From: Tillus elongatus
Lineage: Eukaryota > Arthropoda > Insecta > Coleoptera > Cleridae
NCBI GenBank assembly: GCA_964006375.1
Contig: OZ023265.1
Coordinates: forward strand, 150,388,769-150,452,768
Reading direction: 5' to 3'
Length of the DNA stretch: 64,000 nucleotides
A program made the translations under genes and the position numbers. Within the stretch, counting starts at the first letter, position 1, and each line of letters opens with the position of its first letter. Shown here in pieces: positions 1-12,480 of the stretch. The notes under the pieces are model-generated. The model saw only the letters and a list, made by a program, of their open reading frames with translations. It searched no databases and was not told where the DNA came from.

Positions 1-1369
<1,369 letters not shown>

Positions 1370-2288
1370 AGTTTTGATGTGTCTGAAATTGCGATAGACA
1401 TTCTTGAAGAAAGTCTAGTAATACCAACAGAGCACGGTTTATGAATCCAAGTAACTCAATTAACGTGAAAATGTATTTCCTAAATAAGTTTACCAAAGTC
1501 TATAGACATTTAAATCGTGCGGATGTCTGGTATTTATGATTCGATTGCATTACGCAAATTCAAAGAAACCTACAATTTGTTTCAATGCAAATTTACATTC
1601 ACAATATGTGACAAGCAAAACATATGGAATACATATATATTCTTAAACTAAACGTCATTCTGGATAAACATATGAAGGCATTGTGGACAAACATATGACA
1701 TCTTGAATCACACACAGCTATAGTTAAAGGTGCATCGTACCCCATTATTAAAGAAGCCCAAAGTCTCAAGGCAAGGTACAGAAAACGTCTGTGGATTGTT
1801 CTTCCACACGGTTCAATTTTCATGCCGAAGAGAGTTTGGCCAAATGGTAATGGCCTTAAAGAATTGTTTGCCAGTAAAGCGAAGTTGGTGTACGAAGGCT
1901 AAAAACAAACCAAGTATGGTATGAAAACTGGTCTTTTCCGTTTTGAGTAAAATTTACTTACATATCACTGAGCATCTATCACAAACGATACCAGACATCA
2001 AGCTGAAGGTCCACATCTTAATCAACGTTATTTGTGAACTATTGTTGTATAATTAGTGCATATTATGTTGTGTAAAAATTTATGAGGCACCTTTACTTTC
2101 TACTTTTGTGAGATTTAAAAAGAAACTAATTCCTCAGGACCGATTTTGGTCTTCTAACATGTTTCGGACAGTATAACTTTTCCCTACAGGCATAACAGAA
2201 AATTGTGTGTTACTGAAGATTTTGTTTTCTATTTGGTAAACTACTCTGTGAAATGTTATGCTGTTAAGTTGTTAATTTAGGCCATTTT
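1370..2288. other. Unassigned AT-rich spacer
   Basis: I find no recognisable coding region, RNA gene or repeat here. Short open frames on both strands (1599-1823 minus, 1730-1924 plus) show no domain and have no credible splice partners. Confidence 0.5.
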
Positions 2289-2700
2289 TAACCGACTTCA
2301 AAAAAAGGAGGAGGTTCTCAATTCGACTGTATGTTTTTTTATGTGTGTTACCTCAGAACTTTTTTCCAGGTGAACCGATTTTGATGATTCTTTTTTTACT
2401 TGAAAGCTGGTGCTTCTCATGTGGTTGCATATAAATGTGATCAGGATCTGACCAGTAGTTTTTGAGTTATCCTTAATAATGCGTATTTAATTGACTTCGA
2501 CTACATTGATGATGTTCTTTGTGTGTTACCTGAGAACTTTTTTCTAGGTGAACCGATTTTGATGATTCTTTTTTTATTTGAAAGCTGGTGCTTCTCGTGT
2601 AGTCTCATATAAATGTGATCAGGATCCAACTAGTAGTTTTTGAGTTATCCTTAATAATGCGTATATAATTGACTTCGACTACATTGATGATGATTGTGGA
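2289..2700 (+). repeat. Interspersed repeat with two tandem ~178-bp units
   Basis: The stretch begins with ACCGACTTC followed by an A-run and GGAGGAGG. It then holds two tandem copies of a roughly 178-bp unit; the word GTGTGTTACCT recurs at 2343 and 2521. Both units carry GTGAACCGATTTTGATGATT and end in GTTTTTGAGTTATCC. From memory this resembles a repeat common in Lepidoptera, but I cannot check that. ACCGACTTC is also found in the arms of the hairpin element that follows. Confidence 0.6.
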
Positions 2701-2778
2701 TCACACCGTTGCGCTTCCGTCTAATTAAATCAGATATAAAGCTTCAGATTCACTAAAAATAAAGAAATACACAAAAGT

Positions 2779-3112
2779 TTTAACAAAATGGAAAACCGAC
2801 TTCATAAAAAAATATTCTAAAACAAAAAATGCACTAAAAAGTAAAAAATAATTGCGTATTCTTCTGTCTACAACTTACAATCAACTTATTTTTTCCACTA
2901 AATGTACGACCAGTGCATTTACCACGCAAGAATGTAGGTACCCACTTAAACTTAGCCTCTAACTCCACACATACCTATGACTAACAGAGTTAGAGTTCAC
3001 CTAAACAGAAAGTTTTAAATATATGCGTAGACTGCTTAAAAGACAATCAAATTATTAGGATCATATAATGTAAAATTATTGTTATTTTTGGAGTCGGTGT
3101 CAGCCAAGATGG
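2779..3112 (+). repeat. Left arm of a hairpin-type TIR element split by the P element
   Basis: This block, from AACAAAATGGAAAACCGACT to GGAGTCGGTGTCAGCCAAGA, is nearly identical in inverted orientation to 12135-12480. If the P element and one target duplication are removed, the two arms lie only about 320 bp apart, giving a hairpin or TIR element of about 1 kb. No coding capacity is seen. Confidence 0.8.
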
Positions 3113-3431
3113 GTTTGTAACTACTTAACCTGAAATGTCTTACTATATAACAATTGGCATACACACTTTACACACATAGACGCAGCACGCAGGGCGAGCG
3201 GGTCGATTGCGCTCGCGCGCCCGGAAGAATGGTTGGAGGGGTATAGCCGAGTGAGCGAGGCAAACGCGTACGCAAATTCGTTTGTAAAAAGGTTTAATTA
3301 GGTATTGGTATATTGTCGTTTCAAGGTCCCAGGATATTGTCACAGTATATTGTATAAAATTTCATTTGTAAAATAGATTTCATAAGGTATTCTCGTATTA
3401 TTAATGTAAGGTATATTGTCGTATTTCCTTG
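3113..3431. other. Loop of the hairpin-type TIR element
   Basis: This is the sequence between the two arms of the pre-insertion hairpin element. It has a locally GC-rich patch around 3185-3275 and a TA-poor, AT-rich remainder. It ends at TTCCTTGGCTGGCACC, where the P element inserted. No gene is recognisable. Confidence 0.5.
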
Positions 3432-3439
3432 GCTGGCAC

Positions 3440-3480
3440 CAAAGAGGTTGTAAGGGATAGAGGTAACAAAGGTGCAGTTT
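3440..3480. repeat. P element left TIR
   Basis: CAAAGAGGTTGTA followed by imperfect blocks AGAGGTAACAAAGG and GCAGTTTTGCA. It matches the reverse complement of 12095-12134 with roughly three-quarters identity. The 8 bases before it, GCTGGCAC, recur just after the right end. Confidence 0.8.
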
Positions 3481-3669
3481 TGCAATACAAGAAGCCTGTA
3501 CACTTTTCCAAACTGGGCGGAGTTCGGTGACTTGAGTGGGAGAAACGTCAGGGACGTATTTAGGAATTTTTAGTTTGGTTAGAAATAAAACTGAAATTAT
3601 TCAATCATTGAAATGTAATGCTTATTCATGAATTTCTTAAGCTTTTGTATAAATAGGTAACCTAAAAAG

Positions 3670-3720
3670 GTTCGGAACGCAGCAAGTGCGTTATGATAGT
3701 GAATTTTCATAACAATATTA
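3670..3720 (-). repeat. TA-core element terminus fragment
   Basis: Contains GAACGCAGCAAGTGCGTTAT and then GATAGTGAATTTTCATAAC, the inverted form of the family's right terminus. The rest of the element is not recognisable, so this is a fragment inserted in the left half of the P element. Confidence 0.65.
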
Positions 3721-5437
3721 AATAATATATTTATATAAGCTGTAAGATTTAGCCTTATATTAAAAGTTATGAAAATTAATTTATTTAATTAGGAACAGTA
3801 AAACAAGGTAAAGAAGGACAAGCAAAAACATGATCTATGACATATATTTATAGAGTAATTTGGATACAAAACTCAAACAAAGCAATTGATAAACAGGAAA
3901 TATACTCTAGAAAAATACACTAGAAAGCTGGAAAAAAAATCCTTTGGTTGATGCATTGAGGGTGATTGTATGCATGCAGGAGAAGAACCCCCAGGAGGAA
4001 GAGGGTTTCTGCTCCTCACCCAAAAATTCGGGGGGTTCTCCTTCCCCTTGTGCATGCATACAACTACCTTCAAAGCATAAAGCACAAGAAAAATTTCTTG
4101 TGAGCAACCCCCAAGAAGGTTGCTGGACCTGGGCGAATATGGGGTAGACAGGGTTTAAAGGAGGTATTGCTGTAAAATGTGAAAAACGCATGTTTTCAAA
4201 GTCCCTTAATTTTCTTGGGGGTTGTTTGCCAGAAAATTTGCCTTGTGGCCGAGGAAGGTTCTAAGCATGTTGCTGGAAAAAAATATCTAAAACCCTCATG
4301 CAGTCAACTGCAAATTTACCGAAATTACATTCTACTTCGTCGCCTATAATGTCTTTTTCAGATAATATAGAATACAGAGCTAAATTAAATAGGTTCACTT
4401 GCATTTTCATTTATTTTTATATTACATTTATAAGCACAATAAGCGTATAATTAAGGGAACCCTTAATTAACATTGCAGCAACACAAACTTGAAAAGTGGA
4501 GAAATTATTTACAGTATGTTAACAGTTATAAACTTGATTTCATCATGTTACAGTAGTATTCTGATAATACAAAATTACATCTAACTGTATGCACACAACA
4601 GCTGGTGTGTTACGAGATGTGATGAAACGCCAAACTGACTGTACCACAGCATTAGCATAATATTATTATGCTGCCACATTATCATATCTCTCTAGTAATG
4701 GTATCATGTCAAAAACCTACACTAGAGGCTAAATTTCCAATTTCTTCTTTGTTTATGGTGTCTGTTTCTACTGTCCTAAATTTCCAATTTGATATTGTCA
4801 ATAAATAACACTACCACACAATGACAAATGACAGCTGAGCTTCAGCACAGACGCAGTCTAACAAAGTTGTCGGATAGAGTAAATTATGATCGGAGGGATA
4901 CCTAAGTTAAAAATCATGAGAAATGGGTAATTCGAAATTTGCAGGTATTAAATACAGTATTTTTTAACTGACTGATAAAATTAAATTTTATAAAATGTTT
5001 TCTTTATTATCAGAAGTTGTAAAAATTTCATATGTTTATACATGAAAGGTTTAACTACATGAAATTTCTGAAGATCGGGCAATCCTGGTCAGCAACATCT
5101 TGACATCTGGCAATGGTTGTAACTTCCATTGTTTAGATTTTATCTACAATTTATTTAAATAGCATAACAGTACAGGTGCTGTATTGCTCTGCCTTTGTCC
5201 AACATTGTAGATATTGCATTACAGAATTTGAAGTGATGTCGAGGATTATTTTATTATTAATTTCGAATAACTTCATTTTTCTTTGATCAAAAGACTTGAA
5301 AATTGGTACACAACCACATCTCTGTATGTTCTTTTAAGTTGTAAATTTTCGTTCCAATCACTTAAACAATTTGAAAGCTATTGCGTTTAAAAAAATATAT
5401 TTAATTTTTTGTTAGGAAAAACTATGTGTTAAGATCT
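3721..5437. other. Left interior of the P element, unassigned
   Basis: There is no supported gene here. A locally GC-richer patch at 3950-4150 is bounded by words containing GTATGCATGCA and its inverse TGCATGCATAC (about 3968 and 4052), suggesting a small inverted-repeat insertion. Otherwise the sequence is AT-rich with no repeat I can name. Confidence 0.4.
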
Positions 5438-5535
5438 GATGAACGAACTCATCCAAGCCATTAGCAAAATAAGCGTAATTCCAAAATTTTCTCCAAATCA
5501 GTGAAATATTTTTTGGGTTATTGGTTGGATAAATT
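5438..5535 (-). repeat. TA-core element internal fragment
   Basis: Contains ACGAACTCATCCAAGCCATT and then TTTTTTGGGTTATTGGTTGG. This is the inverted conserved block that lies beside the (TA)n core in other family members. It is a diverged remnant without core or ends. Confidence 0.6.
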
Positions 5536-6310
5536 GTTGGATGAATATATTGGATAAAGTTTTATATTCAAAAGGTTAGATAAATAATAATAGTTTTTAT
5601 TTCAACAACAGAAGAAAATACAAAATAAAGTACATTGTACTGTTTACAAATTAATGTTAACATTCCTTGTCTTTTTTAAAGAAATAGAGATTAATTTCAT
5701 TGATTGCTGTTGCCCTTACTTCATGAAACTGGTCCATACTTCATACAGACTTGGAGACTACTTCTCTGGCTTCACTGTTGGTTTTCGTTTTTGTAGGTGA
5801 AGGACGTAGCCAGCGCGTAAGCTAACTGGAGCAAGTGGCCCTTCTGAATTCTAGATGTTCTTCAACGTCTCTGTTACTGGTTTTGCTGCTTGATAGTATC
5901 CTCAGACAGAAAAAATTTGAATTAATACGAAATCATGACAATTACAAATAAAGATCTGTTGCTATTTTATGATGTTATAATCAAAAAAATCTTTAAAAGT
6001 GAAAATAAAATAAAACAAATATGACGGATGACGCCTTTAAAATGTCTACGTGATGTATATCAATATTTAACATAAAGATAGAAGAAACCTATAACAGTAA
6101 TAACTATAATAACAATTACAACAATAAAATAACTAAACAAACACATTAATAAAGCAGACTATACAATGAAAATATCGACACACATCATGTCTTATAACAA
6201 CTTTTTGGAAAAAATAGTTAGATTTATGTTGTCTGATTTATTTAATTAGGAAGAAGAATATCTCAGAAATCCTAAATATTGTCGTGTATATGCTTGTTTA
6301 CTTCTAAAGC
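5536..6310. other. Unassigned interior sequence
   Basis: No gene is supported. On the minus strand around 5770-5890 a short peptide can be read (SEGPLAPVSLRAGY), but it has stops on both sides and I do not recognise it. Confidence 0.35.
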
Positions 6311-6550
6311 TTAAAACAAGTCTAGTTTACACTTGTCATGACAAAAATGTTGTGGTTTTATGCCGTTATTTACTGTGGGTCTATGTTGGGTATCAATAAT
6401 ATGTTTTGCAAATGTAGATTTGTCAGCATGGTTATTTCTAAATGCAAAAATATGTTCTTTGTATCGGGTGTTAAAATTTCTAGAAGTTTGATCGATGTAG
6501 ATTGCGTTACGTGTGCATTTCACAAATTTTGAATACCTATACAAATACAA
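6311..6550 (-). pseudogene. GIY-YIG endonuclease remnant of a Penelope-like element
   Basis: The 79-residue open frame carries the core of a Penelope-like GIY-YIG endonuclease: NAIYIDQTSRNFNTRYKEH, then STFAKHI and a histidine in DTQH. In this family the motif is typically IYIGQT.R.F..R..EH. Here the glycine after YI is replaced by aspartate, and there is no upstream reverse transcriptase, so the copy is a dead 3' fragment. It lies downstream of the P transposase gene, inside the element. Confidence 0.75.
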
Positions 6551-6597
6551 AAGTAGCTTTTAAATCTTATAACATGACGCTTGATTTATTAGATTAT

Positions 6598-6990
6598 TTC
6601 AAATAATTGATTGGAAGTATTATCACAGATGATGGTAAGTGTAGGAAAGGTCTGAAGAGGATCGCGATGGCAAAATAAGCATTCAATAACCAAAGTACTG
6701 TTCTCACTAATAAACATTTTAACCTGTCCATGAGGAACAAATGCAAGTCGTACGTGTATGGAGTATGGTAATGTATGGGGCGGAAACTTGGGCTGTAGTT
6801 AAGCAGGATATGAAGAGAATATAAGCTTTTGAAATGTAGACAAGAAAAATGTCAAAGACAGTGCAGGTTGATAGAAAGACGCTTCAAAGTTTGCTAGGAG
6901 AGGTGAACGAATAAAGAGGCTTGCTCAAAGAAATCGAGAGGAAGCTAAAATTTATTGGTCATATTATAAGACATAATAACTTCCCGATAA
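6598..6990 (+). pseudogene. Non-LTR reverse transcriptase C-terminal remnant
   Basis: Broken frames read GSIITDDGKCRKGLKRIAMAK-like residues, then a tract like LTNKHFNLSMRNKCKSYVYG, then words matching the usual LLKEIERRKLKFIGHILRHN end. This order is typical of the C-terminal part of insect endonuclease/reverse-transcriptase non-LTR elements. It has several stops and frameshifts and is not functional. Confidence 0.7.
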
Positions 6991-7032
6991 CATTATTTGA
7001 AGGACATACGAGTACTTGAAATGTACACTGAA

Positions 7033-10000
7033 TTATTGGCCCTTAAATAAGAGAAGTTTGTTATAAACAGCCCTTAAACTTCTACTTTTATCAAATAGAT
7101 TTTTTTTATAATGATGTATTCTAATAGAAACATACATAGATGATATTAGTTTAATTAGATGGCCATAATGGCAAGTCAAAAGATTTTGTTCTCGAAAGTG
7201 AACTTCAAGTTTTTTAAATATGCTGTTTTGGTTTATTATAGTTTTTAATATTCGCATGTTTATTTCCTTTACATTTATAATCACCGCAGATTCATTTAAG
7301 TATGTTTGAAGAACTTTTTCTGCAATAGTGCAAATAGATATTACATCGTCAGATGGGTATGTGAGGAGTTGACCTTTGTCTTTCTGATCTATAAACGATG
7401 TTAATAACGCAGACCTCTCCCCAACAAGTTCACCCGCGCATTCTTCGCATCTCAGAGCTTTTGTTATTTTCCTTACTACATAGCCAGATATATATGTCAC
7501 GACTTCTTTCTTAAACTCTGATATATTCATATCTAATATTTGAAGAACTGTGTCGTCGTCAAAATTATCTATTTGACTCATGTCTTCATCTGGTTCTTCA
7601 GATATTCGTTCTCGCCCACAAGTTTTATTTATTACCTCAATGGGTGACAGAATAGGAATTGCTTCCAAAGGGATACAATTTCCTTTAAATGAATCTTTTA
7701 ATTCAAGATGCACCATCATCCTTTTATATGCACTTTTAAATTGCTTTGCTGATGGGTTATTGTTATAGCCTCCCATGGATCTAATTTGCCCAAAAAAAAG
7801 CTCAATATGATCCTGACTGATTTTGTAAGTGGGAAAATACAGCAAAAAATTATTGTCGGCAATTAAAGTTTTATAAACAAATTGCAAACTTTGTATGCAA
7901 AATAAAAAGCCAATTATACCCATTTTTCTACCACTCTCACACAGAAGCGTTCCATCAATTATCCTAAGTGACGTTAAATATTGTGATAGCTCTCTTAAAA
8001 ATACATTAATGTTTTCAAAATTTTCTGCGTTTATTGCTTTCTTAAAATCTGAATTGTTTAAATTTCTAGAATTAAGAATGTCAAATAAATTGTTTATAAG
8101 TCGGATAAATTTCACAGTTCCCTCACATTCTTTGAACTCCTCAAGATGTAAAACTTCATTGCAATATTCCAAAGAATGTGCCACTGAGTGGCTAAAAAGT
8201 TGTGTGGCTAATTTAACCTTCATTTTTTGATTTGTATAAAATATATGCGATTTTCTTAATTTATTTGCCAAATGAACGCCCTCCTGATCCTGTAACTCAT
8301 TTAATTTTACTAAATAATCCCACTTTATATTTTCCCCATTCTCATCAATTATTAATTTTTTATCGCCTAATGTGTTTCTTATCAGTTTGATCATATGACA
8401 TGGATCAAAAAAGACTGCAATTTTCCTACCTGAACTAGGATCAACAAACGTAGAGTTAATGTTCCTCCAATTCAAATCGCAGCCAAGTTCTTTTGCTAAC
8501 GTTAGGTTATTTGTTGCCCCATCAAAAGTTATTGAGACCACGTATATGCCCGACTCATTTAGTAGCGTTAAACACTGTAATACCAAATTTTGTTTTTGTG
8601 TACCCCTTAAAGAGTCGATTAAAAAATATCCAAGAGGAAGCTTCCATGATTGATTAATGCTAACAAGCATAAAAACAAGAGCTTCCTTGGCTACAGGGTT
8701 ACAATCGGTCTCAAGATTTGTACCAAAATCTACAAACCCATAATATTTTACCCCATCCCATTCTATATGTTGGCGAATTGCCATCTCATCTATGACTAAA
8801 GAACATATAAGTTTTCCATCTGTGCTTTCTGATTTTGACTTTAATAAGTTGAACACCTCTGACGTAAAACCAGCTTCCCCATTAACGCTTTGATACCATC
8901 TAGATATAGTTTTTGGATGAGGAAGAGCCGAGTTAAATGTGTTTCTGACAAAACTGTAAGCTTTGGGAGAGTAATAATGCAGCGTAAGAGAAAAAGCTTT
9001 AAGTTGATTTTCATACTTATGTTTACGACCTAATTGTCTTTGTAAAAATTCTTCATTAGGTCCTATTTGCATTAATGTTTCTAATGTTTCGTCGGTTACT
9101 TTACCTTTTAGTTGTTTGATTATATTCGCAAGGGTTGCTGTTCTCTTCTTATAATGATGAACACTACTGCTGAGCCGTTTAATTTTTTTTCGTGCATCGA
9201 ATAACTGCTTCTTCAGTTTACGTTTGCGCGGTGTAACAACCTATAAAAAATGTTCAATGATAAACCATTTATTTTCTCAAGTAAAATGAATATATAAACA
9301 AAATTTCCAACAACACATTTTGGTTAATAGTGGTTGAGATAAATTGCAAAACAGTTGTTTCTAACTTATTTAATCATGGACTATACAAACTTAAACACCA
9401 TATAAAATGTGATGGAATAACATATTAGGTTTTTTAAAATTATACTGATTTCATAAACGGCAAAAACTGAATTTAACTCACCATTTCCTTCAAAGTGGGT
9501 GGCATTGAAGGTGTTTTCATTTCAGCAAATCCTAAACTACTAAACGATCTTTGCGGTACCTCTACAACAGTTTTCTCTTCATAAAAACCAGCACTTGTTG
9601 ATGGCCGAGAATAATCCATTACAGGTACATTGCTACCAGACCAAGTACTAGTTGACGGGTCAGCTGCAAATGGCACATTGATAGCAGTTATATCAGTCAT
9701 TGGCTGCTCGCCAAAAACGACTTGTGTTGATGGCTTGTTTGTTACCTGCATAAATAAATTTGAAACGAATACCATTAATGTAAATTTGCAGGGCTAATTA
9801 AATTACGATAAATATCATAACAATATATTACGTGAATGTAATTAGTAGCATAGTTACTAGAGATGAGCGATATATAGCTACCGGTGATTTAATCGCTTCT
9901 ATTAAAAGATCGCTGTTAGCAGCTGTTATTAAAACACAAAACAACAGCGATTGTGAAAACCGAGATTTACACAAATCATTAGAGTAATTATTTCTATGAA

Positions 10001-10518
10001 ATTCATCTTATACTAAAAACTCCATGACGAACAGCAATTGCTGTATTCATAATACACGCAATCGCAGTTTGTGCGAGCGAGTAGAAGTATCTGTATACTT
10101 TCCTTCTCGCCAGTATTAGAATACAACATTTCTCCTTTTCTTATAGGTAGAAAACGAAAAACTCATGATACAAATAACGCGAGATATGATAATGAGACTA
10201 TCTATTTTTAGAACCGTCACGCGCATGGCGTCATGTGGTGAGTCCAATGCAATAATAATATGCTGTCGTACAGTGGAGTTTGACGTTTCATCACAACCCC
10301 TTAACAAATTAGGTATTTTACTGATATTTGAGTGCATACAGCTGGAATTAATTTTTTAAGATCAGAATACTATACTATGATTATGTGACATGATGATCAA
10401 ATCAAGTTTATGAATGTTAACGCCCCCTGTAAATGTCTACGAACGTCTTCTCTACTTTTTAAGTTTGTGTGTGTATCACCAATGCTAATTCAGGGCTCCC
10501 CTTAATTATTATACTTCA

Positions 10519-10596
<78 letters not shown>

Positions 10597-11166
10597 ATAT
10601 AAAAATGGAATGGAATGTAACTTCAACCACATTAAACTGACGTATAGAAACTTTTTGATTGCGAATGACTTTGTGTTAAGTGTGTAGTTGGCCTTCTATA
10701 ACGTTACTCACCATGTGATGTCATAGGAGGGGACGGGGCATATGCGCAATATCATATATCTTGTAAGTCATTATATCATGGAAAAACCTGCTGAATCTAA
10801 AATTAAAGCAGCACCGAACTGTAGCATATTATATATGCCTTCCAACTTTTTCATTATATTAAAATAAAAATAATATGTAGATTTCTCTCATCGTATATTC
10901 TTGTAATATGCTAATTTTATAGAACTTCTATTAATAGTAAAAATCTGAGTAGTTTTAAAATTAATATAATTTAAAAGCTATCTGAAGATCATATTGTGGT
11001 TTCAATTAAGCGGTTAACACTAACACCTTGTAAGTGTTTAAAATAATAGCATACGCACATGCAGCATTGTAAATGGCTAAACCACAATCGCAGTAGCTGT
11101 TTAAAGTCCCTGTTATTTAAAAATAGCCATCACTGATAGCAGTGCCATTGAAAAACCGCTGTTTGG

Positions 11167-11239
<73 letters not shown>

Positions 11240-11877
11240 TAATAGTTACATAAATTAATAACCTTGATTCAGTACTTACCAATACAGGTATAGAAATTTT
11301 TTTTAAGTATACTGCAAAAGGTGATTTTTCTAAATCATAAGATTCCTCGGTAAAATGTAAATTGCACACATTTGAGTTCATAAAAATATCTTCATCGCTT
11401 AAATTTAATGCTCGTTTCCAAGCCTCGTATCTTTCACCAGCTTTGGGAAATCTGAAAATAATATCTCGAATTATCTACTTTATCAGTGACTGAACCTCTA
11501 GAAAGATGCAGTAATAGATAAAACGAAACTATTCTACTTTTTTTCTGCTTCTACTGGAACTACATAGGTAAATACATCTAATTCAAATAATAATTGCCAA
11601 ACAAAATGCTTAATTTCATTACAAATATTCAATAAATAATGCATTATTAAGATTTTATTTCTTAAAAAAACACAATTGACAATAATAAATGCTAAAGATT
11701 TAACAAAAGCAATACAATGTGTAAATACGGACCTGTGAAAACCAATAAACATTTGGCGCCAAACAAGGAAACAGAAGACATGTAAACAACTTACCGAAAT
11801 AAATGCACAGTTGCTTTATCCTTTTCATAATTGGCACTTTTATTGTACATACAGTTCTTCACAATACACCTTGGCAT
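7033..11877 (-). CDS. P-element/THAP9-like transposase, four exons, 908 aa, intact
   Basis: The gene model on the minus strand has exon 1 at 11877-11795, exon 2 at 11451-11280, exon 3 at 9745-9482 and exon 4 at 9240-7033. All introns are GT..AG (three donors read GTAAGT or GTGAGT). The exons sum to 2727 nt, exactly 909 codons with no internal stop. Exons 1 and 2 encode an N-terminal THAP zinc finger: MPRCIVKNC gives the first C-x4-C pair, VCNLHF the C-x2-H pair, followed by an AVPTIF-like ISIPVL. Exon 4 opens with a basic coiled-coil-like stretch (KRKLKKQLFDARKKIKRL). It then has an RNase-H-like transposase with candidate acidic residues in VIDEMAI (D324), TFDGATNN (D413) and SQDHIELFF (E653), plus FFDPCHMIKLIRN and GGYNNNPSA as in THAP9. 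The length is close to human THAP9. It would act in the nucleus, cutting and pasting its own element. Confidence 0.9.
9241..9481 (-). promoter_or_regulatory. Last intron of the P transposase; retention would truncate the protein
   Basis: The intron runs from donor GTGAGT (9481-9476) to acceptor TTTTTTATAG (9250-9241) and joins phase 0 codons. If retained, translation would add V-S and stop at once, giving a 175-residue product with the THAP domain but no catalytic domain. In Drosophila P elements, retention of the last intron in the soma makes a repressor. That the same happens here is inference. Confidence 0.5.
9746..11279 (-). other. Intron 2 of the P transposase, swollen by (TA)n
   Basis: This 1.5-kb intron separates the THAP exons from the linker exon. 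It contains (TA)n arrays at 10520-10593 and 11168-11236. Around 9865-10100 and 11060-11165 are words with ATCGC and AACAGCGATT that may be ends of a small inserted element. The acceptor ATTTATGCAG at 9746 and donor GTAAGT at 11279 are clear. Confidence 0.6.
11795..11877 (-). CDS. Exon 1 of the P transposase (start of THAP domain)
   Basis: This exon is too short for an ORF scan. ATG at 11877 is followed by PRCIVKNCMYNKSANYEKDK, ATVHLF and two bases of an Arg codon completed in exon 2. The donor GTAAGT follows directly. The start was chosen because THAP domains begin M-P-x-x-C within the first few residues. It lies about 260 bp inside the right TIR, where a P-type promoter is expected, although I see no clear TATA box. 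Confidence 0.85.
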
Positions 11878-12094
11878 TTTTTAACTTTTACACTCTTAAA
11901 ACACTGCTAAAAAACGGCAAAACACACAAGATAACCTCTAATCGCAAATCAACAAACACTTCAAATACTTGTTGACAGCTGACAATAACTTCAAGAGCGG
12001 TTGGGGGAACGAATCAAAACAAAACACATTAGCGCGTTATTCAAAATTTTGTTTGTGATTGGACGGTGACAGGAGTGGGAAATCGACAGGCTGC

Positions 12095-12134
12095 AAACTC
12101 GGCTTTGTTCCCTCTAACATATACAACCTCTTTG
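12095..12134. repeat. P element right TIR
   Basis: Reverse complement of the left end: reads inward CAAAGAGGTTGTA, then a TTAGAGGGAACAAAG block and GAGTTTGCA. GCTGGCAC (12135-12142) follows directly and equals the 8 bases before the left TIR. Confidence 0.8.
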
Positions 12135-12480
12135 GCTGGCACCGACTCCAAAAATAACAATAATTTTACATTATATGATCCTAATAATTTGATTGTCTTT
12201 TAAGCAGTCTACACATATATTTAAAACTTTCTGCTTAGGTGAACTCTAAATAAATATTTTGATAATTGTCTGTTAGTCATAGGTATGTGTGGAGTTAGAG
12301 CTGAAGTTTAAGTGGGTACCTACATTCTTGCGTGGTAAATGCATTGATCGTACATTGAGTGGAAAAAATAAGTTGATTGTAAGTTGTAGACAGAATAATA
12401 CGCAATTATTTTTTACTTTTTGGTGCATTTTTTGTTTTGGAATATTTTTTTGTGAAGTCGGTTTTCCATTTTGTTAAAAT
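12135..12480 (-). repeat. Right arm of the hairpin-type TIR element
   Basis: Inverted copy of 2779-3112, from GGCACCGACTCCAAAAATAA to GAAGTCGGTTTTCCATTTTG. The P element is inserted in the first bases of this arm, so the arm's inner edge is duplicated as the target site. Confidence 0.8.

Larger units (their letters stand above)
3440..12134 (-). mobile_element. Complete P-superfamily (THAP9-like) DNA transposon, 8.7 kb
   Basis: The element runs from CAAAGAGGTTGTA at 3440 to the inverted TACAACCTCTTTG ending at 12134. The ends stay similar for about 40 bp (shared AACAAAG and AGTTTTGCA-like blocks). GCTGGCAC occurs directly on both sides (3432-3439 and 12135-12142), and an 8-bp target duplication is the P-superfamily hallmark. 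The minus strand encodes a spliced transposase. The left half (3600-7000) is unusually long for a P element and contains fragments of other repeats, so its original size was smaller. Confidence 0.88.

Noticed and set aside
1730..1924. Short frame as a gene fragment
   Set aside because: No homology I recognise, overlapping frames on both strands, no splice or promoter signal.
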